Shown piece after piece: positions 17,935 to 30,884 of a stretch of DNA of 64,000 bases. The stretch is from the NCBI RefSeq assembly GCF_003028855.1, contig NZ_CP028324.1, positions 5,704,001 to 5,768,000 on the forward strand, given 5' to 3'. The translations under genes were made by a program, and so were the position numbers. The notes below the pieces were generated by a model, which had not been told where the DNA came from, did no database searches, and worked only from the letters and a program-made list of their open reading frames with translations. This DNA comes from Pseudoduganella armeniaca. Lineage in GTDB: Bacteria > Pseudomonadota > Gammaproteobacteria > Burkholderiales > Burkholderiaceae_D. Positions within the stretch are counted from its first letter, which is position 1. Every line of letters starts with the position of its first letter.

Positions 17935-18747
17935 ATGACGACGAAAAAACCATTCAAGCGCCTGCTGCTGACGGGCGCCGCCGGCGGCCTGGGCAAGATC
18001 CTGCGCGAACGCATCAAGCCCTGGGCCGACGTGGTGCGCCTGTCCGACATCGGCGACCTGGGCGAGGCACGCGAGGGCGAGGAAATCGTCCAGTGCGACC
18101 TAGCCGACAAGCCCGCCGTGCTGGCCATGATGGAAGGCGTGGACGCGGTGCTGCACTTCGGTGGCATCTCGACGGAGAACACGTTCGAGAACATCATGCA
18201 CGCCAATATCCAGGGCACTTACAACATCTATGAGGCCGCGCACCGCCATGGCGTCAAGCGCATCGTGTTCGCCAGCTCGAACCACGCGATCGGCTTCTAT
18301 CCGCAGACGCAAGTCATCGACGCGGACGATCCGCCCCGGCCGGATTCGATGTACGGCCTGTCGAAAGTATTCGGCGAGCAGCTGTCGCGCTACTACTTCG
18401 ACCGCGCCGGCATCGAGACGGTCTGCCTGCGCATCGGCTCGTCGTTCCCGGCCGTGAACAACCCGCGCATGATGTGCACGTGGCTGTCGTACGACGACCT
18501 GGTCGAGGCGCTGCGCGTCTCGCTGCTGACGCCGCGCGTCGGCCACACGATCCTGTTCGGCGCCTCCAACAACAAGCGCCAGTGGTGGGACAACCGCAAG
18601 GCGGCGCACCTGGGCTTCCAGCCGAAGGACAGCTCGGAGCAGTTCCGTGCCGACGTGCCGGAAACGGGCGAGTATCCGCCAGAGGACGATGCGGCCAGCA
18701 ACTACCACGGCGGCAAGTTCATCTTTGATGGGCCGATGTACAAGTAA
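17935..18747 (+). CDS. udh: uronate dehydrogenase, NAD-dependent
   Basis: Udh oxidises D-galacturonate (or glucuronate) to the aldaro-lactone, the first step of the oxidative uronate pathway. The 270-residue extended short-chain dehydrogenase shows a nucleotide-binding GAAGGLG, FASSNHAIGFY, and the catalytic YGLSK (Tyr and Lys). WLSYDDL and NNKRQWWDN are typical of bacterial Udh. It follows garD on the same strand, so Udh plus GarD would convert galacturonate through galactarate to ketodeoxyglucarate. Later enzymes are not in this window. Confidence 0.93.
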   Translation: MTTKKPFKRLLLTGAAGGLGKILRERIKPWADVVRLSDIGDLGEAREGEEIVQCDLADKPAVLAMMEGVDAVLHFGGISTENTFENIMHANIQGTYNIYEAAHRHGVKRIVFASSNHAIGFYPQTQVIDADDPPRPDSMYGLSKVFGEQLSRYYFDRAGIETVCLRIGSSFPAVNNPRMMCTWLSYDDLVEALRVSLLTPRVGHTILFGASNNKRQWWDNRKAAHLGFQPKDSSEQFRADVPETGEYPPEDDAASNYHGGKFIFDGPMYK

Positions 18748-18774
18748 GATATTTCGCTCCGCGCTCGCTCCAAC

Positions 18775-18816
18775 GGGGACAGGCGCCGATTCCACTTGGA
18801 ATCGGCGCCTGTCCCC
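18775..18816. repeat. perfect 42-base palindrome, GGGGACAGGC family
   Basis: A 20-base arm starting GGGGACAGGCGCCGATT pairs perfectly with its complement around a 2-base loop (CT). It lies 27 bases after the udh stop and could act as a transcript 3' end, though no T-run follows. The same outer sequence GGGGACAGGC begins the palindrome split by the IS element at 36.1-37.4 kb. Confidence 0.9.
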
Positions 18817-19059
18817 GAATTCGTTTGCGCGCCGCCATCGCTTCCGGCTCGGGTCTGCCCTCCGGGACTGGACCAGGCTTTGTCATTGGCGCGGAAGCTT
18901 GAAGGGAAAGAAGACTATCCCGCGACTCATGCGCCGACGTGCCTGAAGTCGTAGCCGAAGCGCGTCGTTAGTCGCATGTTGTCGGTAGAGCCAACCAGGG
19001 CAAGCCTTCGTTTACGGGGCCAGCCCTGTGGCTTTATCGGTATGCATGGTTCAGCGATC

Positions 19060-19201
19060 AAAACCAGGGTCAGTCCCTGAAGGGACAGACCCTAAGCCTG
19101 AAGCCGCGATGGTGGCATTTGAGCAAGGTCCGCCCCGCCCGCGTCAGGGTTTAGGGTCTGCCGGGCCGCCGTACCGCCCCCTGGGGACTGACCCTGGTTT
19201 T
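19060..19201. repeat. inverted pair of GGGTCAGTCCC-type units
   Basis: Unit 19060-19095 (AAAACCAGGGTCAGTCCC then GGGACAGACCCTAA) and unit 19152-19201 (TTAGGGTCTG, then GGGGACTGACCCTGGTTTTA) face each other about 55 bases apart. They are the same family as the units at 6376-6469 and 36036-36071, with ACCAGGG in place of ACCGGGG. Confidence 0.82.
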
Positions 19202-19246
19202 AGTCCGGAACGCCGATGCGTCGGCGAATGAATGGAGCACCCAAAT

Positions 19247-19280
19247 GAAAAAAGCCCACCAGATCACTGGTGGGCTTTTC
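19247..19280 (-). terminator. intrinsic terminator of the rRNA operon
   Basis: AAGCCCACCAG and CTGGTGGGCTT form an 11-base stem around a short loop. On the minus strand it is followed by a T-run, just downstream of 5S rRNA. Confidence 0.9.
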
Positions 19281-19290
19281 TCGGTATAAC

Positions 19291-19406
19291 AGCCTGACGA
19301 TAACCTACTTTCACACTGGTTGCAGCACTATCATCGGCGCAAAGTCGTTTCACGGTCCTGTTCGGGATGGGAAGGGGTGGGACCGACTTGCTATGGTCAT
19401 CAGGCA
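19291..19406 (-). rRNA. rrf: 5S ribosomal RNA
   Basis: The minus strand begins TGCCTGATGACC and ends GGTTATCGTCAGGC, so both ends pair as in 5S rRNA. The internal CCGAACAGG, GTGAAACG and CGCCGATGATAGTG blocks are diagnostic. The length is about 116 bases; exact ends are estimated from the terminal helix. Confidence 0.95.
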
Positions 19407-19508
19407 TGACTTGTACGTAGTCTCGTTCCCTATGGGGCAACGCGGCTACTGAATCTGGAAGAAGTAAGTTGGGTAACTCATCAAGAGTAAATGCTCTGTA
19501 ACCGTCAA

Positions 19509-22395
<2,887 letters not shown>

Positions 22396-22585
22396 TTGAC
22401 GGCTATCGGTTCAAGCATTTACTACTGTGTTTGATGAGTTTTACTACTACCCTAAGTGTATGTCTTTCGACACACGCTTAATAAAACTTTACTTCTTCCA
22501 GATTGTTAAAGAGCGAAACAGCAGTGATCTCTAAAAGATCAAACCTAAATCTGACGACTTACGTTTGTACTTTCAACAGAAGCGA

Positions 22586-22661
22586 TGGTGGAGGATGACG
22601 GGATCGAACCGACGACCCCCTGCTTGCAAAGCAGGTGCTCTCCCAGCTGAGCTAATCCCCC
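22586..22661 (-). tRNA. tRNA-Ala (TGC)
   Basis: This is a 76-base spacer tRNA with encoded CCA. The acceptor arm starts GGGGGAT, the anticodon loop is TTTGCAA with anticodon TGC, and the T-loop is TTCGATC. It is the second tRNA of the 16S-23S spacer, downstream of tRNA-Ile. Confidence 0.97.
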
Positions 22662-22668
22662 ATGTTCT

Positions 22669-22745
22669 TGGTGGGTCTGGTTGGGCTCGAACCAACGACC
22701 CCCGCGTTATCAACACGGTGCTCTAACCAGCTGAGCTACAGACCC
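22669..22745 (-). tRNA. tRNA-Ile (GAT)
   Basis: This is a 77-base spacer tRNA with encoded CCA. The acceptor GGGTCTG pairs with CAGACCC, and the anticodon loop TTGATAA gives anticodon GAT. It is the first tRNA in the 16S-23S spacer, with 7 bases between it and tRNA-Ala. Confidence 0.97.
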
Positions 22746-22824
22746 GCGCGCTTCTTGCTGTTTCTCTAACAACAGTCGATAAGTGTGAGCGTTTGATGCA
22801 CGATCTTGCGATCCGTGCCGACTC

Positions 22825-24359
<1,535 letters not shown>

Positions 24360-24735
24360 ATCTCTGTTTTTCGCGAACCACCTAAATGGTTCTTATCGGT
24401 CCACTGGACCGATAAGCTCACTCAAGATACTGACGTTCCTCTTGCGAGGTCACGTTTATTTCTTGTGTAAGCGTTTGATGCTATATATTTTGAGTATCGG
24501 GACCGAAGCCCCGGGCACACTCACATCAAACGCCCACACTTATCGACTGTTGATTGTTAAAGAATTCTACCCTTAGGCGCTTGCCGCATTCGTTGACAAA
24601 TCGTTGTGTTTGTCAGCAGCAGAGAAGCGAGAGTATGCGGTGTTTCGTGCGTTTCGTCAAGCTTCTCTTTTCATCACATCGTTGCGTCTGTGTCATTTTC
24701 ATGACAGCGCATTCGCTGCGAGGGACAGAACTATA
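24360..24735 (-). other. rRNA operon leader and promoter region
   Basis: There is no gene in these 376 bases. They hold the rRNA leader with several hairpins (for example GGTCCACTGGACC at about 24399-24411, and sequences flanking 16S for RNase III processing) and the promoter at 24632-24660. The region is AT-richer than its surroundings. Confidence 0.7.
24632..24660 (-). promoter_or_regulatory. rRNA operon promoter
   Basis: On the minus strand TTGACG (24655-24660) and CATACT (24632-24637) are separated by exactly 17 bases. CTCGCTTC follows the -10 box, a GC-rich discriminator as expected for stringently controlled rRNA promoters. The leader to 16S is about 265 bases. Confidence 0.8.
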
Positions 24736-25512
24736 TCAAAGCCCCTCGAACTTTGGCAAGCGCTTTTCGAGGAAGGCCGACATCCCCTCGCGCTGGGCCG
24801 GCGTGCCGAACGCGGCATGGAACAGGCGACGCTCGTAGTTCACCCCTTCCGTCAGCGTCGTCTCGAAGGCGCGGTTGACGGCATCCTTGATCATCATCGC
24901 CACCGACAGCGGCATTGCCGCGATCGTGTTGGCCGCCTCCAGCGCCTGCGCGAGCAGCTGGTCCGCCGGCACGACGCGCGAGACGATACCGATGCGCTCG
25001 GCCTCGGCCGCGTCGATCGTACGTGCCGTCAGCAGCAGATCCATCGCCTTGGACTTGCCGATCGTGCGCGGCAGGCGCTGCGTCGCGCCCGCGCCTGGCG
25101 TGACGCCGATCTTGATTTCCGGCTGACCGAACTTGGCCGTATCGGCCGCGATCAGGAAGTCGCACATCATCGCCAGTTCGCAGCCGCCGCCGAGCGCGTA
25201 GCCCGCCACCGCGCCGATGACCGGCTTGCGCACCTTCAGGATGTGCTCCCAGTTGCGGGTGATGTAGTTGTCGCGGTAGGTATCCTGGTACGTGTAGTCC
25301 TTCATCGCGACGATGTCCGCGCCGGCCGCGAACGCCTTCTCGCTGCCGGTCAGGATGATGCAGCCGATCTGCGGGTCCTTGTCGAAGGCGGCCAGGGCTT
25401 CGCCCAGCTCGTTCATCATATTGTCGTTCAGCGCGTTCAGCGCCTTTGGACGGTTCAGGCGGATCACGGCCACCTTGCCCTGCACTTCGACGATCAGATC
25501 TTCATATTGCAT
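24736..25512 (-). CDS. enoyl-CoA hydratase (crotonase family)
   Basis: This 258-residue enzyme hydrates trans-2-enoyl-CoA in beta-oxidation or related acyl-CoA breakdown. The start at 25512 (MQYEDLIVEVQGKVAVIRL) is preceded by GGGAGA. The oxyanion-hole segment KAFAAGADI and both catalytic Glu residues (GGGCELAMM and GQPEIKIG) are present, so it should be an active hydratase. No beta-oxidation partner genes lie nearby. Its closest kin are PaaF/FadB1-type hydratases, but the pathway is not shown. Confidence 0.93.
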   Translation of the reverse strand: MQYEDLIVEVQGKVAVIRLNRPKALNALNDNMMNELGEALAAFDKDPQIGCIILTGSEKAFAAGADIVAMKDYTYQDTYRDNYITRNWEHILKVRKPVIGAVAGYALGGGCELAMMCDFLIAADTAKFGQPEIKIGVTPGAGATQRLPRTIGKSKAMDLLLTARTIDAAEAERIGIVSRVVPADQLLAQALEAANTIAAMPLSVAMMIKDAVNRAFETTLTEGVNYERRLFHAAFGTPAQREGMSAFLEKRLPKFEGL

Positions 25513-25594
25513 GCGTGTCTCCCTGGTTGGAACCCGGCCCGGGCTCGGTATCAAATAGTCCATGGATTGTAGCCCTAGAAGGCGCCGCGCTGCT

Positions 25595-26881
25595 ATGATC
25601 GGACGACCGATGCTTTCCTCCTTACGCCGACAGATCGCCGAACGCTGGCGCACCGACCCGCTGCTGTCCAGTACCGATTTCCGGCGCTACTGGAGCTGCC
25701 TGGTGCTGACGAGCTTTGGCGCCCAGGTGGGGGCTCTCGCACTGCCGCTGTGTGCCGTTCTGCTGCTGCATGCGTCCCCAGGCCAGATGGGCATCCTGAC
25801 CGCCAGCCAGGCGATCCCGTTCGCGTTCTTCGCGCTGCCTGCCGGCGTGTGGCTGGACCGCCGGCGCAAGCTCCCAATCCTGCTGGCGACCAAGACGCTG
25901 CACGGCCTGGCCCTCGCCTCCATTCCGGTCGCCTGGTGGTGCGACCTGTTGTCGATGGCATGGCTGTACGGTGTCGCTGCCATCCTCGGCGTCTGTGCCG
26001 TGGTCGGCGGCGGTGCCGAACAGATCTTCCTGACCCTGCTGGTCGGCCGCGAACGCATGGTCGAGGCCCAGTCGCGCTTTGCGACCACCGATGCCATTTC
26101 GCGCCTGCTCGGCCCCGGTCTGGCAGGGATCCTGATCCAGCTGCTGACGGCGCCGGTGGCAATGGCGGTCGACGCGCTGGCGTTCCTGTTCTGTGCCTGG
26201 AACATGGCGCGCATCCGTTCGCGCGAAGCGGCGCCGACGCCGAGCGGACGCCATCCATTGCACGACATCCGCGCCGGTTTCGCATTCATCTGGGGCCAGC
26301 CGCTGCTGCGCGCACTGGCCTGGGGCGCGGGCGCCTGGCACTTGCTGTTCTACGGCTATGCCGCGCTCACGGTGCTGTTCGCCACCCGCGACCTCGGTAT
26401 GAGCGCCGGCATGCTCGGCGTGGCGCAGATGCTGGGCGGACTGGGCGTGTTCCTCAGCTCGCAGATCGTCAAGCCGCTGAACACCCGCCATGGTCCCGGC
26501 GTGACCATGTTGATCGGCACGGCGGCCACCGCCGTCGGCTTCGCGCTGATTCCGGCCATCCCGCGCGAGCTGTTCGGCAGTTCGCTGGCCAGCGCCGCCG
26601 CGTATGCGCTGCTGGTGTTCGTATTCGATTGCGGCGTCATGCTGTTCTTCATTCCCTACCAGTCGCTGCGCCAGCGCGTGACGCCGGACGACATGCTGGG
26701 CCGCATGATCTCGACGATGCGCTTCCTGACGATCGCCATCGCCCCGCTGGGCGCGCTGGCCGCCGGCAGCGTCGCCGAGGCCTTCGACGTGCGCACGGCG
26801 CTGGGCTGCATCGGCGCCGGCGGCGTGCTGCTGGCGTTCGGCATGATGCGTTCGCCGGCGCTGCGTAGCGTGCGCCCCTGA
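25595..26881 (+). CDS. MFS transporter, EntS-like (MFS_3)
   Basis: This inner-membrane protein of about 428 residues has 10-12 hydrophobic segments. FRRYWSCLVLTSFGAQVG at the start, PAGVWLDRRRKLPIL in the first loop and RLLGPGLAGILIQ mark the MFS_3/EntS group, which mostly exports siderophores or drugs. The start is uncertain among ATG 25562, 25595 and 25610; 25595 keeps a plausible N-terminus. It diverges from the enoyl-CoA hydratase. The substrate is unknown. Confidence 0.85.
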   Translation: MIGRPMLSSLRRQIAERWRTDPLLSSTDFRRYWSCLVLTSFGAQVGALALPLCAVLLLHASPGQMGILTASQAIPFAFFALPAGVWLDRRRKLPILLATKTLHGLALASIPVAWWCDLLSMAWLYGVAAILGVCAVVGGGAEQIFLTLLVGRERMVEAQSRFATTDAISRLLGPGLAGILIQLLTAPVAMAVDALAFLFCAWNMARIRSREAAPTPSGRHPLHDIRAGFAFIWGQPLLRALAWGAGAWHLLFYGYAALTVLFATRDLGMSAGMLGVAQMLGGLGVFLSSQIVKPLNTRHGPGVTMLIGTAATAVGFALIPAIPRELFGSSLASAAAYALLVFVFDCGVMLFFIPYQSLRQRVTPDDMLGRMISTMRFLTIAIAPLGALAAGSVAEAFDVRTALGCIGAGGVLLAFGMMRSPALRSVRP

Positions 26882-26943
26882 AGCGCACTGGGTTCTACAC
26901 TGACACTTGCCTGAATAGCAAGGCAAACACGAGGGAGTCCGCC

Positions 26944-27381
26944 ATGTTCAAGAGTATCCTGTTGCCCACCGACGGCTCGGAGCTGTCGGATAAAGCCACC
27001 GCCATCGCCGTCGAATTCGCCCGGGTGCACGGCGCCCGCATCGTCGGCATCACGGTGATCCAGCCGTTCCCGTTCGCGCCGATGACCGATGGCGCCGTCA
27101 TCCCGGATGCCGAGGTGTTCGAGACCCAGTCCAGCGTGGCGGCGCGCAAGAACGTGGACCGCATTGCCGCCGCCGCGGCTGCCGCCGGCATCCCGTTCGA
27201 AGGCATCGTCGCCAACTCGCACAATCCCTACCAGGAGATCGTCGCGGCCGCCGAAAAGCACAACTGCGACATCATCCTGATGGCCTCGCACGGCCGCAAG
27301 GGGCTGAACAAGCTGTTCCTCGGCAGCGAGACGCAGAAGGTGCTGGCGCACACCCAGCTGCCGGTGCTGGTGCTGCGCTGA
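26944..27381 (+). CDS. universal stress protein (UspA family)
   Basis: This 145-residue single-domain Usp opens MFKSILLPTDGSELSDKA and ends with the ATP-binding-type motif GRKGLNKLFLGSETQKVL. The glycine spacing fits the nucleotide-binding Usp class. GGGAG precedes the ATG. Its stop codon abuts the stop of the convergent mltA (27381/27382), leaving no terminator between them. Confidence 0.94.
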   Translation: MFKSILLPTDGSELSDKATAIAVEFARVHGARIVGITVIQPFPFAPMTDGAVIPDAEVFETQSSVAARKNVDRIAAAAAAAGIPFEGIVANSHNPYQEIVAAAEKHNCDIILMASHGRKGLNKLFLGSETQKVLAHTQLPVLVLR

Positions 27382-28614
27382 TTACTGGGTAATTTTCGGC
27401 AGCAGCACCCACACCTGGCCGCTTTGCTTCATGCGGCCGGCGTTCTCGGCCGCTTCCGGACCGAAACCGAAGAAGAAGTCGACGCGGATGGCGCCGCGGA
27501 TGGCGCCGCCCGTGTCCTGCGCCATCACCAGGCGCTGCATCGGGATGTCGCTGGCGGCCTGGGTCGTGTTCAGGAACATCGGCACGCCGAGCGGGATTTG
27601 CGTCGCATCCACCGCGACCGAACGCTGCGGTGTCAGCGGCACGCCCAGCGAGCCTTTCGGCCCCACGCTCGGGTCGGGCAGCTTCTCTTCACGGAAGAAG
27701 ACGTAGCTGGGGTTCGTATTGAAGAGCTCCTGGCGGCGCGTCGGGTGGCCCGCGATCCAGGCCTTGATGCCCTGCGCCGTGGCCTGCTCCGGCGTCAGCT
27801 CGCCCTGCTCCACCAGCCATTTGCCAATCGATTTATAGGGATGGCCGTTCTGGTCGGCGTACGCGACCCGCACCGTCTCGCCCGTATCGAGCTGCACCCG
27901 GCCGGAACCCTGCACCTCGAGGAAAAAGGCCTCGACAGGATCGTCCACCCACAGCAGCTCCTTGCCGGCGAAGCCCGGGCTGGCGATTTCGGCCCGGCTG
28001 GCGTATGGCACCACCTTGCTGCCCTGCAGCCGGCCGCGCAGGCGCTTGCCCTTCAGGTCGGGATAGACGCTGGTCAGGTCGATCGTCAGCAAATCGGCCG
28101 GCGCTTTATACAGCGGCGTCTGGTAAGCGCCGGCCTGCTTGCGCGAGCCGCGCAGCTGCGCTTCGTAATAGCCCGTCACCAGGCCGCTGTCGCTGCCGTC
28201 CGGCGCGATCACGCGCTGCGGCTGCAGGAACGACTCGAAGAACAGGCGGATGGCCGCGTCGCTGTTCTTGTCCACCGTGCGTGCGATCGAGCACGCTTCC
28301 TTCCACTCGGCGCGCTTGCCCAGCACGCTGCACGAGGACAGGAACGCGGGCCACGCGGCGCGCAGGTCGTCGCGCGACCAGCCCGGCAAGTCGGCGAACG
28401 TGCCCGGCACAAAGCTGATCTTGCCAGGCACTTCCGGCTGAGGCACTGGCACAGGCGTAGGTGCCGGCTGCGGTTGCGGCACTGGCTGGGGCGCTGGTGC
28501 CGGCTCGGGCTTGGGTGGCGGCTGCGTCGCGCAACCGGCCAGCAGCACGGCAATGGCGGCGACGACGGCCAACGGACGAGCGGAACGCGTTAGACTTGGG
28601 CGAACAATCAACAT
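27382..28614 (-). CDS. mltA: membrane-bound lytic murein transglycosylase A
   Basis: MltA cleaves peptidoglycan with formation of 1,6-anhydromuramic acid at the outer membrane. The 410-residue precursor has lipobox LLAGC, then a Pro-rich linker of about 40 residues (PEPAPAPQPVPQPQP), then the MltA barrel (GLVTGYYEAQLRGSR) and the 3D domain with catalytic Asp (VMAQDTGGAIRGAIRVDFFFG). All expected parts are present. The start codon lies only 9 bases from the divergent small membrane protein at 28624. Confidence 0.94.
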   Translation of the reverse strand: MLIVRPSLTRSARPLAVVAAIAVLLAGCATQPPPKPEPAPAPQPVPQPQPAPTPVPVPQPEVPGKISFVPGTFADLPGWSRDDLRAAWPAFLSSCSVLGKRAEWKEACSIARTVDKNSDAAIRLFFESFLQPQRVIAPDGSDSGLVTGYYEAQLRGSRKQAGAYQTPLYKAPADLLTIDLTSVYPDLKGKRLRGRLQGSKVVPYASRAEIASPGFAGKELLWVDDPVEAFFLEVQGSGRVQLDTGETVRVAYADQNGHPYKSIGKWLVEQGELTPEQATAQGIKAWIAGHPTRRQELFNTNPSYVFFREEKLPDPSVGPKGSLGVPLTPQRSVAVDATQIPLGVPMFLNTTQAASDIPMQRLVMAQDTGGAIRGAIRVDFFFGFGPEAAENAGRMKQSGQVWVLLPKITQ

Positions 28615-28623
28615 GGAGGCGGT

Positions 28624-28743
28624 ATGTGGTATCTGGTGTTGGAAGCATTGGTGGCGCTGTTCCTGCTGGTCTTCATCGTCTGGTGGACGATGCCGCGCAA
28701 GAAAAAGGCGCCGCCGGCCCGGCGGCCGGATCAGCCTGAATGA
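28624..28743 (+). CDS. 39-residue single-pass membrane protein
   Basis: This is an unrecognised small gene. ATG at 28624 follows GGAGG at ideal spacing. The product opens MWYLVLEALVALFLLVFIV, one clear membrane helix, then WWTMPRKKKAPPARRPDQPE, a basic Pro-rich tail, so by the positive-inside rule the C-terminus is cytoplasmic. It diverges from mltA with start codons 9 bases apart and converges on apaG (stop 28743, apaG stop 28772). A function cannot be assigned. Confidence 0.62.
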   Translation: MWYLVLEALVALFLLVFIVWWTMPRKKKAPPARRPDQPE

Positions 28744-28771
28744 TAGGACAACGGCGCGTGAACGCCAGCGT

Positions 28772-29146
28772 TCAATGCAGCGTGCGTGGCAGCGACAGCA
28801 CGAATTCGGGAATCTTGACTTCGAACTGATGGCCGTCCTCGGCCACGCAGAAGTATTCGCCCGTCATCGAGCCCTGCGGCGTGCGCAGCTGCGTGCCGCT
28901 GGTGTATTCGAACTGCTCGCCCGGCTGCAGCAGCGGCTGGTGTCCGACCACGCCCAGGCCGCGCACTTCCTCGATGTGGTTGTTCGCGTCCGTGATGATC
29001 CAGTGGCGCGAGATCAGCTGCGCGGCCACCGTGCCGGTGTTCTTGATCGTGATCGAGTACGTGAACACGAAGTTGGTGCGCTCCGGATCGGACTGCTCGG
29101 GCAGGTACTGCGTCCTCACCGTCACGGTGAATTCATATTGGGCCAT
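28772..29146 (-). CDS. apaG: ApaG protein
   Basis: This 124-residue ApaG is a fibronectin-III-like single-domain protein linked to cobalt/magnesium homeostasis and diadenosine tetraphosphate in enterobacteria. YTYSITIKNTG-like FTYSITIKNTG, SRHWIITDANN, GVVGHQPLLQPGEQFEYTSG and GSMTGEYFCV are hallmark stretches. It diverges from rpe, with about 145 bases between the start codons. Confidence 0.95.
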   Translation of the reverse strand: MAQYEFTVTVRTQYLPEQSDPERTNFVFTYSITIKNTGTVAAQLISRHWIITDANNHIEEVRGLGVVGHQPLLQPGEQFEYTSGTQLRTPQGSMTGEYFCVAEDGHQFEVKIPEFVLSLPRTLH

Positions 29147-29292
29147 CGGGATTCCTCGGTTGGTGCTTCACTGCATGGTAGACCCACAATTATGCCGAAA
29201 ATTCAAAAATGACGTTTTGCCAAGCGCAGCCGCGCGCCGCACGGAGCGGCCCCACAGCGTAAAATAGCGCATCTTTTCATCACCACCCTGCC

Positions 29293-29957
29293 ATGACTAC
29301 TTACCGCATCGCCCCAGCATCCTGTCCGCCGACTTCGCCCGCCTGGGCGAGGAAGTGAAAAACGTCGTCGCCGCCGGCGCCGACATCATCCACTTCGACG
29401 TGATGGACAACCATTATGTGCCGAACCTGACCGTCGGCCCGCTGGTGTGCCAGGCGATCCGCCCGCACGTCCAGGTGCCGATCGACGTGCACCTGATGGT
29501 CAAGCCCGTCGACCGCATCATTCCCGACTTCGCTAAGGCAGGCGCGAACATCATCACCTTCCACCCGGAAGCTTCGGACCACCTGGACCGCTCGCTGCAG
29601 CTGATCCGCGACCACGGCTGCAAGGCCGGCCTGGTGTTCAACCCGGCCACGCCGCTTTCCTACCTGGAGCACGTGATGGACAAGATCGACATGATCCTCA
29701 TCATGTCCGTCAACCCGGGCTTCGGCGGCCAATCGTTCATCCCGCAAGCGCTGAAGAAGATCGAGCAGGCGCGCCGCCTGATCGACGAATCCGGCCGCGA
29801 CATCCTGCTGGAAGTCGATGGCGGCATCAAGATCGACAACATCGCCGCTGCCGCGAAAGCCGGTGCCGACACCTTCGTGGCCGGCTCGGCGATCTTCGGC
29901 CAGCCCGACTACAAGGCCGTGATCGACGCGATGCGCGCCAAGCTGGCGGAGGTATAA
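29293..29957 (+). CDS. rpe: ribulose-phosphate 3-epimerase, frameshifted at codon 8
   Basis: Rpe interconverts ribulose-5-phosphate and xylulose-5-phosphate. The natural start ATG at 29293 gives MTTYRIAP and then runs out of frame; the remaining 200 residues are intact from GEEVKNVVAAGADIIHFD through HYVPNLTVGP, MSVNPGFGGQSF and VDGGI to the end. Adding one C to the C-run at 29312-29315 restores the family sequence PSILSADFARLG. Otherwise translation would need an internal GTG at 29355, losing the first strand with metal and phosphate contacts. An undercall is the likely cause. The stop TAA directly abuts the gph ATG. Confidence 0.9.
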
Positions 29958-30671
29958 ATGACGGCGGCCGCTCACCCACTGTGCGGCGTGCGCGCCGCCA
30001 TCATCGACCTGGACGGCACGATGCTCGACACCGTGCCGGACTTCCACGTCGCCATCAACCGCATGCGCGATGAACTGGGCCTGCCCTCCATCACGGCCGA
30101 GCAGATCAAGAACATGGTCGGCAAGGGCTCCGAGAACCTGATCCGCAGCGTCCTGGCGCTGGACCATGACGACGCCGGCATCGAGCGCCATTTCACGGAC
30201 GCGATGGATGCCTACCAGCGTCACTACCTCGCCATCAACGGCCACCACAGCACCTTGTATCCGGACGTGGCGGCCGGCCTGGCCGAGCTGAAGCTGGCCG
30301 GGCTGCGCCTGGCCTGCGTGACCAACAAGCCGCTGGCGTTCGCGCTGCCGCTGTTGAAGCTGAAGGAACTGGACGGCTACTTCGACGTCATCTACGGCGG
30401 CGACTCGTTCCCCAAAAAGAAACCCGATCCGATGCCGCTGTTGAAGGCCTGCGAGTTCTTCGGCCTGCCGCCGGCGCAGGTGGTGGCGATCGGCGATTCG
30501 TCCAACGATGCCGAGGCCGCGCGCGCGGCCGGCTGCCCGGTGCTGACGGTGCCGTATGGTTATAACCACGGCGCAGCTATACACGAGACGGATTCCGATG
30601 GTATAGTTGACACGCTGCTGCACGCGGCAAGATTGATTGGCTTGCACAACAACTCTGCGGATTCCGCTTAA
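29958..30671 (+). CDS. gph: phosphoglycolate phosphatase (HAD family)
   Basis: Gph dephosphorylates 2-phosphoglycolate formed in DNA repair or by oxygenase side reactions. The 237-residue HAD protein shows motif I DLDGTMLDT, motif II VTNKPLAF, the Lys/motif III region GGDSFPKKKPDP and motif IV GDSSNDAEAARAAG. The gene starts immediately after the rpe stop and precedes the trp leader, the conserved betaproteobacterial order. Confidence 0.94.
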   Translation: MTAAAHPLCGVRAAIIDLDGTMLDTVPDFHVAINRMRDELGLPSITAEQIKNMVGKGSENLIRSVLALDHDDAGIERHFTDAMDAYQRHYLAINGHHSTLYPDVAAGLAELKLAGLRLACVTNKPLAFALPLLKLKELDGYFDVIYGGDSFPKKKPDPMPLLKACEFFGLPPAQVVAIGDSSNDAEAARAAGCPVLTVPYGYNHGAAIHETDSDGIVDTLLHAARLIGLHNNSADSA

Positions 30672-30691
30672 ACGACTCGGCAACACCACTC

Positions 30692-30769
30692 ATGTTTCTC
30701 AACAAACGACACAACGTTACCCACCGGGGCTCGATTGAGGCCTGGCTATGGCGACGCTGGCAATCCTGA
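30692..30769 (+). CDS. trpL: trp leader peptide candidate
   Basis: This 25-codon reading frame ends AWLWRRWQS, placing three Trp codons within six near the stop, in the 255-base leader between gph and trpE. That is the classic arrangement of a tryptophan attenuator peptide. No strong ribosome site precedes the ATG, which lowers confidence. GCAATC at 30760-30765, inside the last codons, can pair with GATTGC at 30788-30793, a possible switch stem controlled by ribosome stalling. Confidence 0.65.
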   Translation: MFLNKRHNVTHRGSIEAWLWRRWQS

Positions 30770-30884
30770 GCTGAATAAGCCACATTAGATTGCTGCCGTC
30801 GGCGTTTGTGCTCGACCCTTGCGCGTAGTTTCATCCACCGCGCATCGTTGCTCCCCCGCGCCCCGGCAGGTTTGTTGAACCTCA

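Larger units (their letters stand above)
18748..19246. other. gene-free region between udh and the rRNA operon
   Basis: No credible gene is seen in about 500 bases. The stretch holds the perfect palindrome at 18775-18816 and two GGGTCAGTCCC-type units at 19060-19095 and 19152-19201. Between them I see only unstructured sequence. Confidence 0.7.

Noticed and set aside
30749..30775. Alternative short frame MATLAILS in the trp leader
   Set aside because: It contains no Trp codons; the overlapping frame with three Trp codons fits attenuation better.
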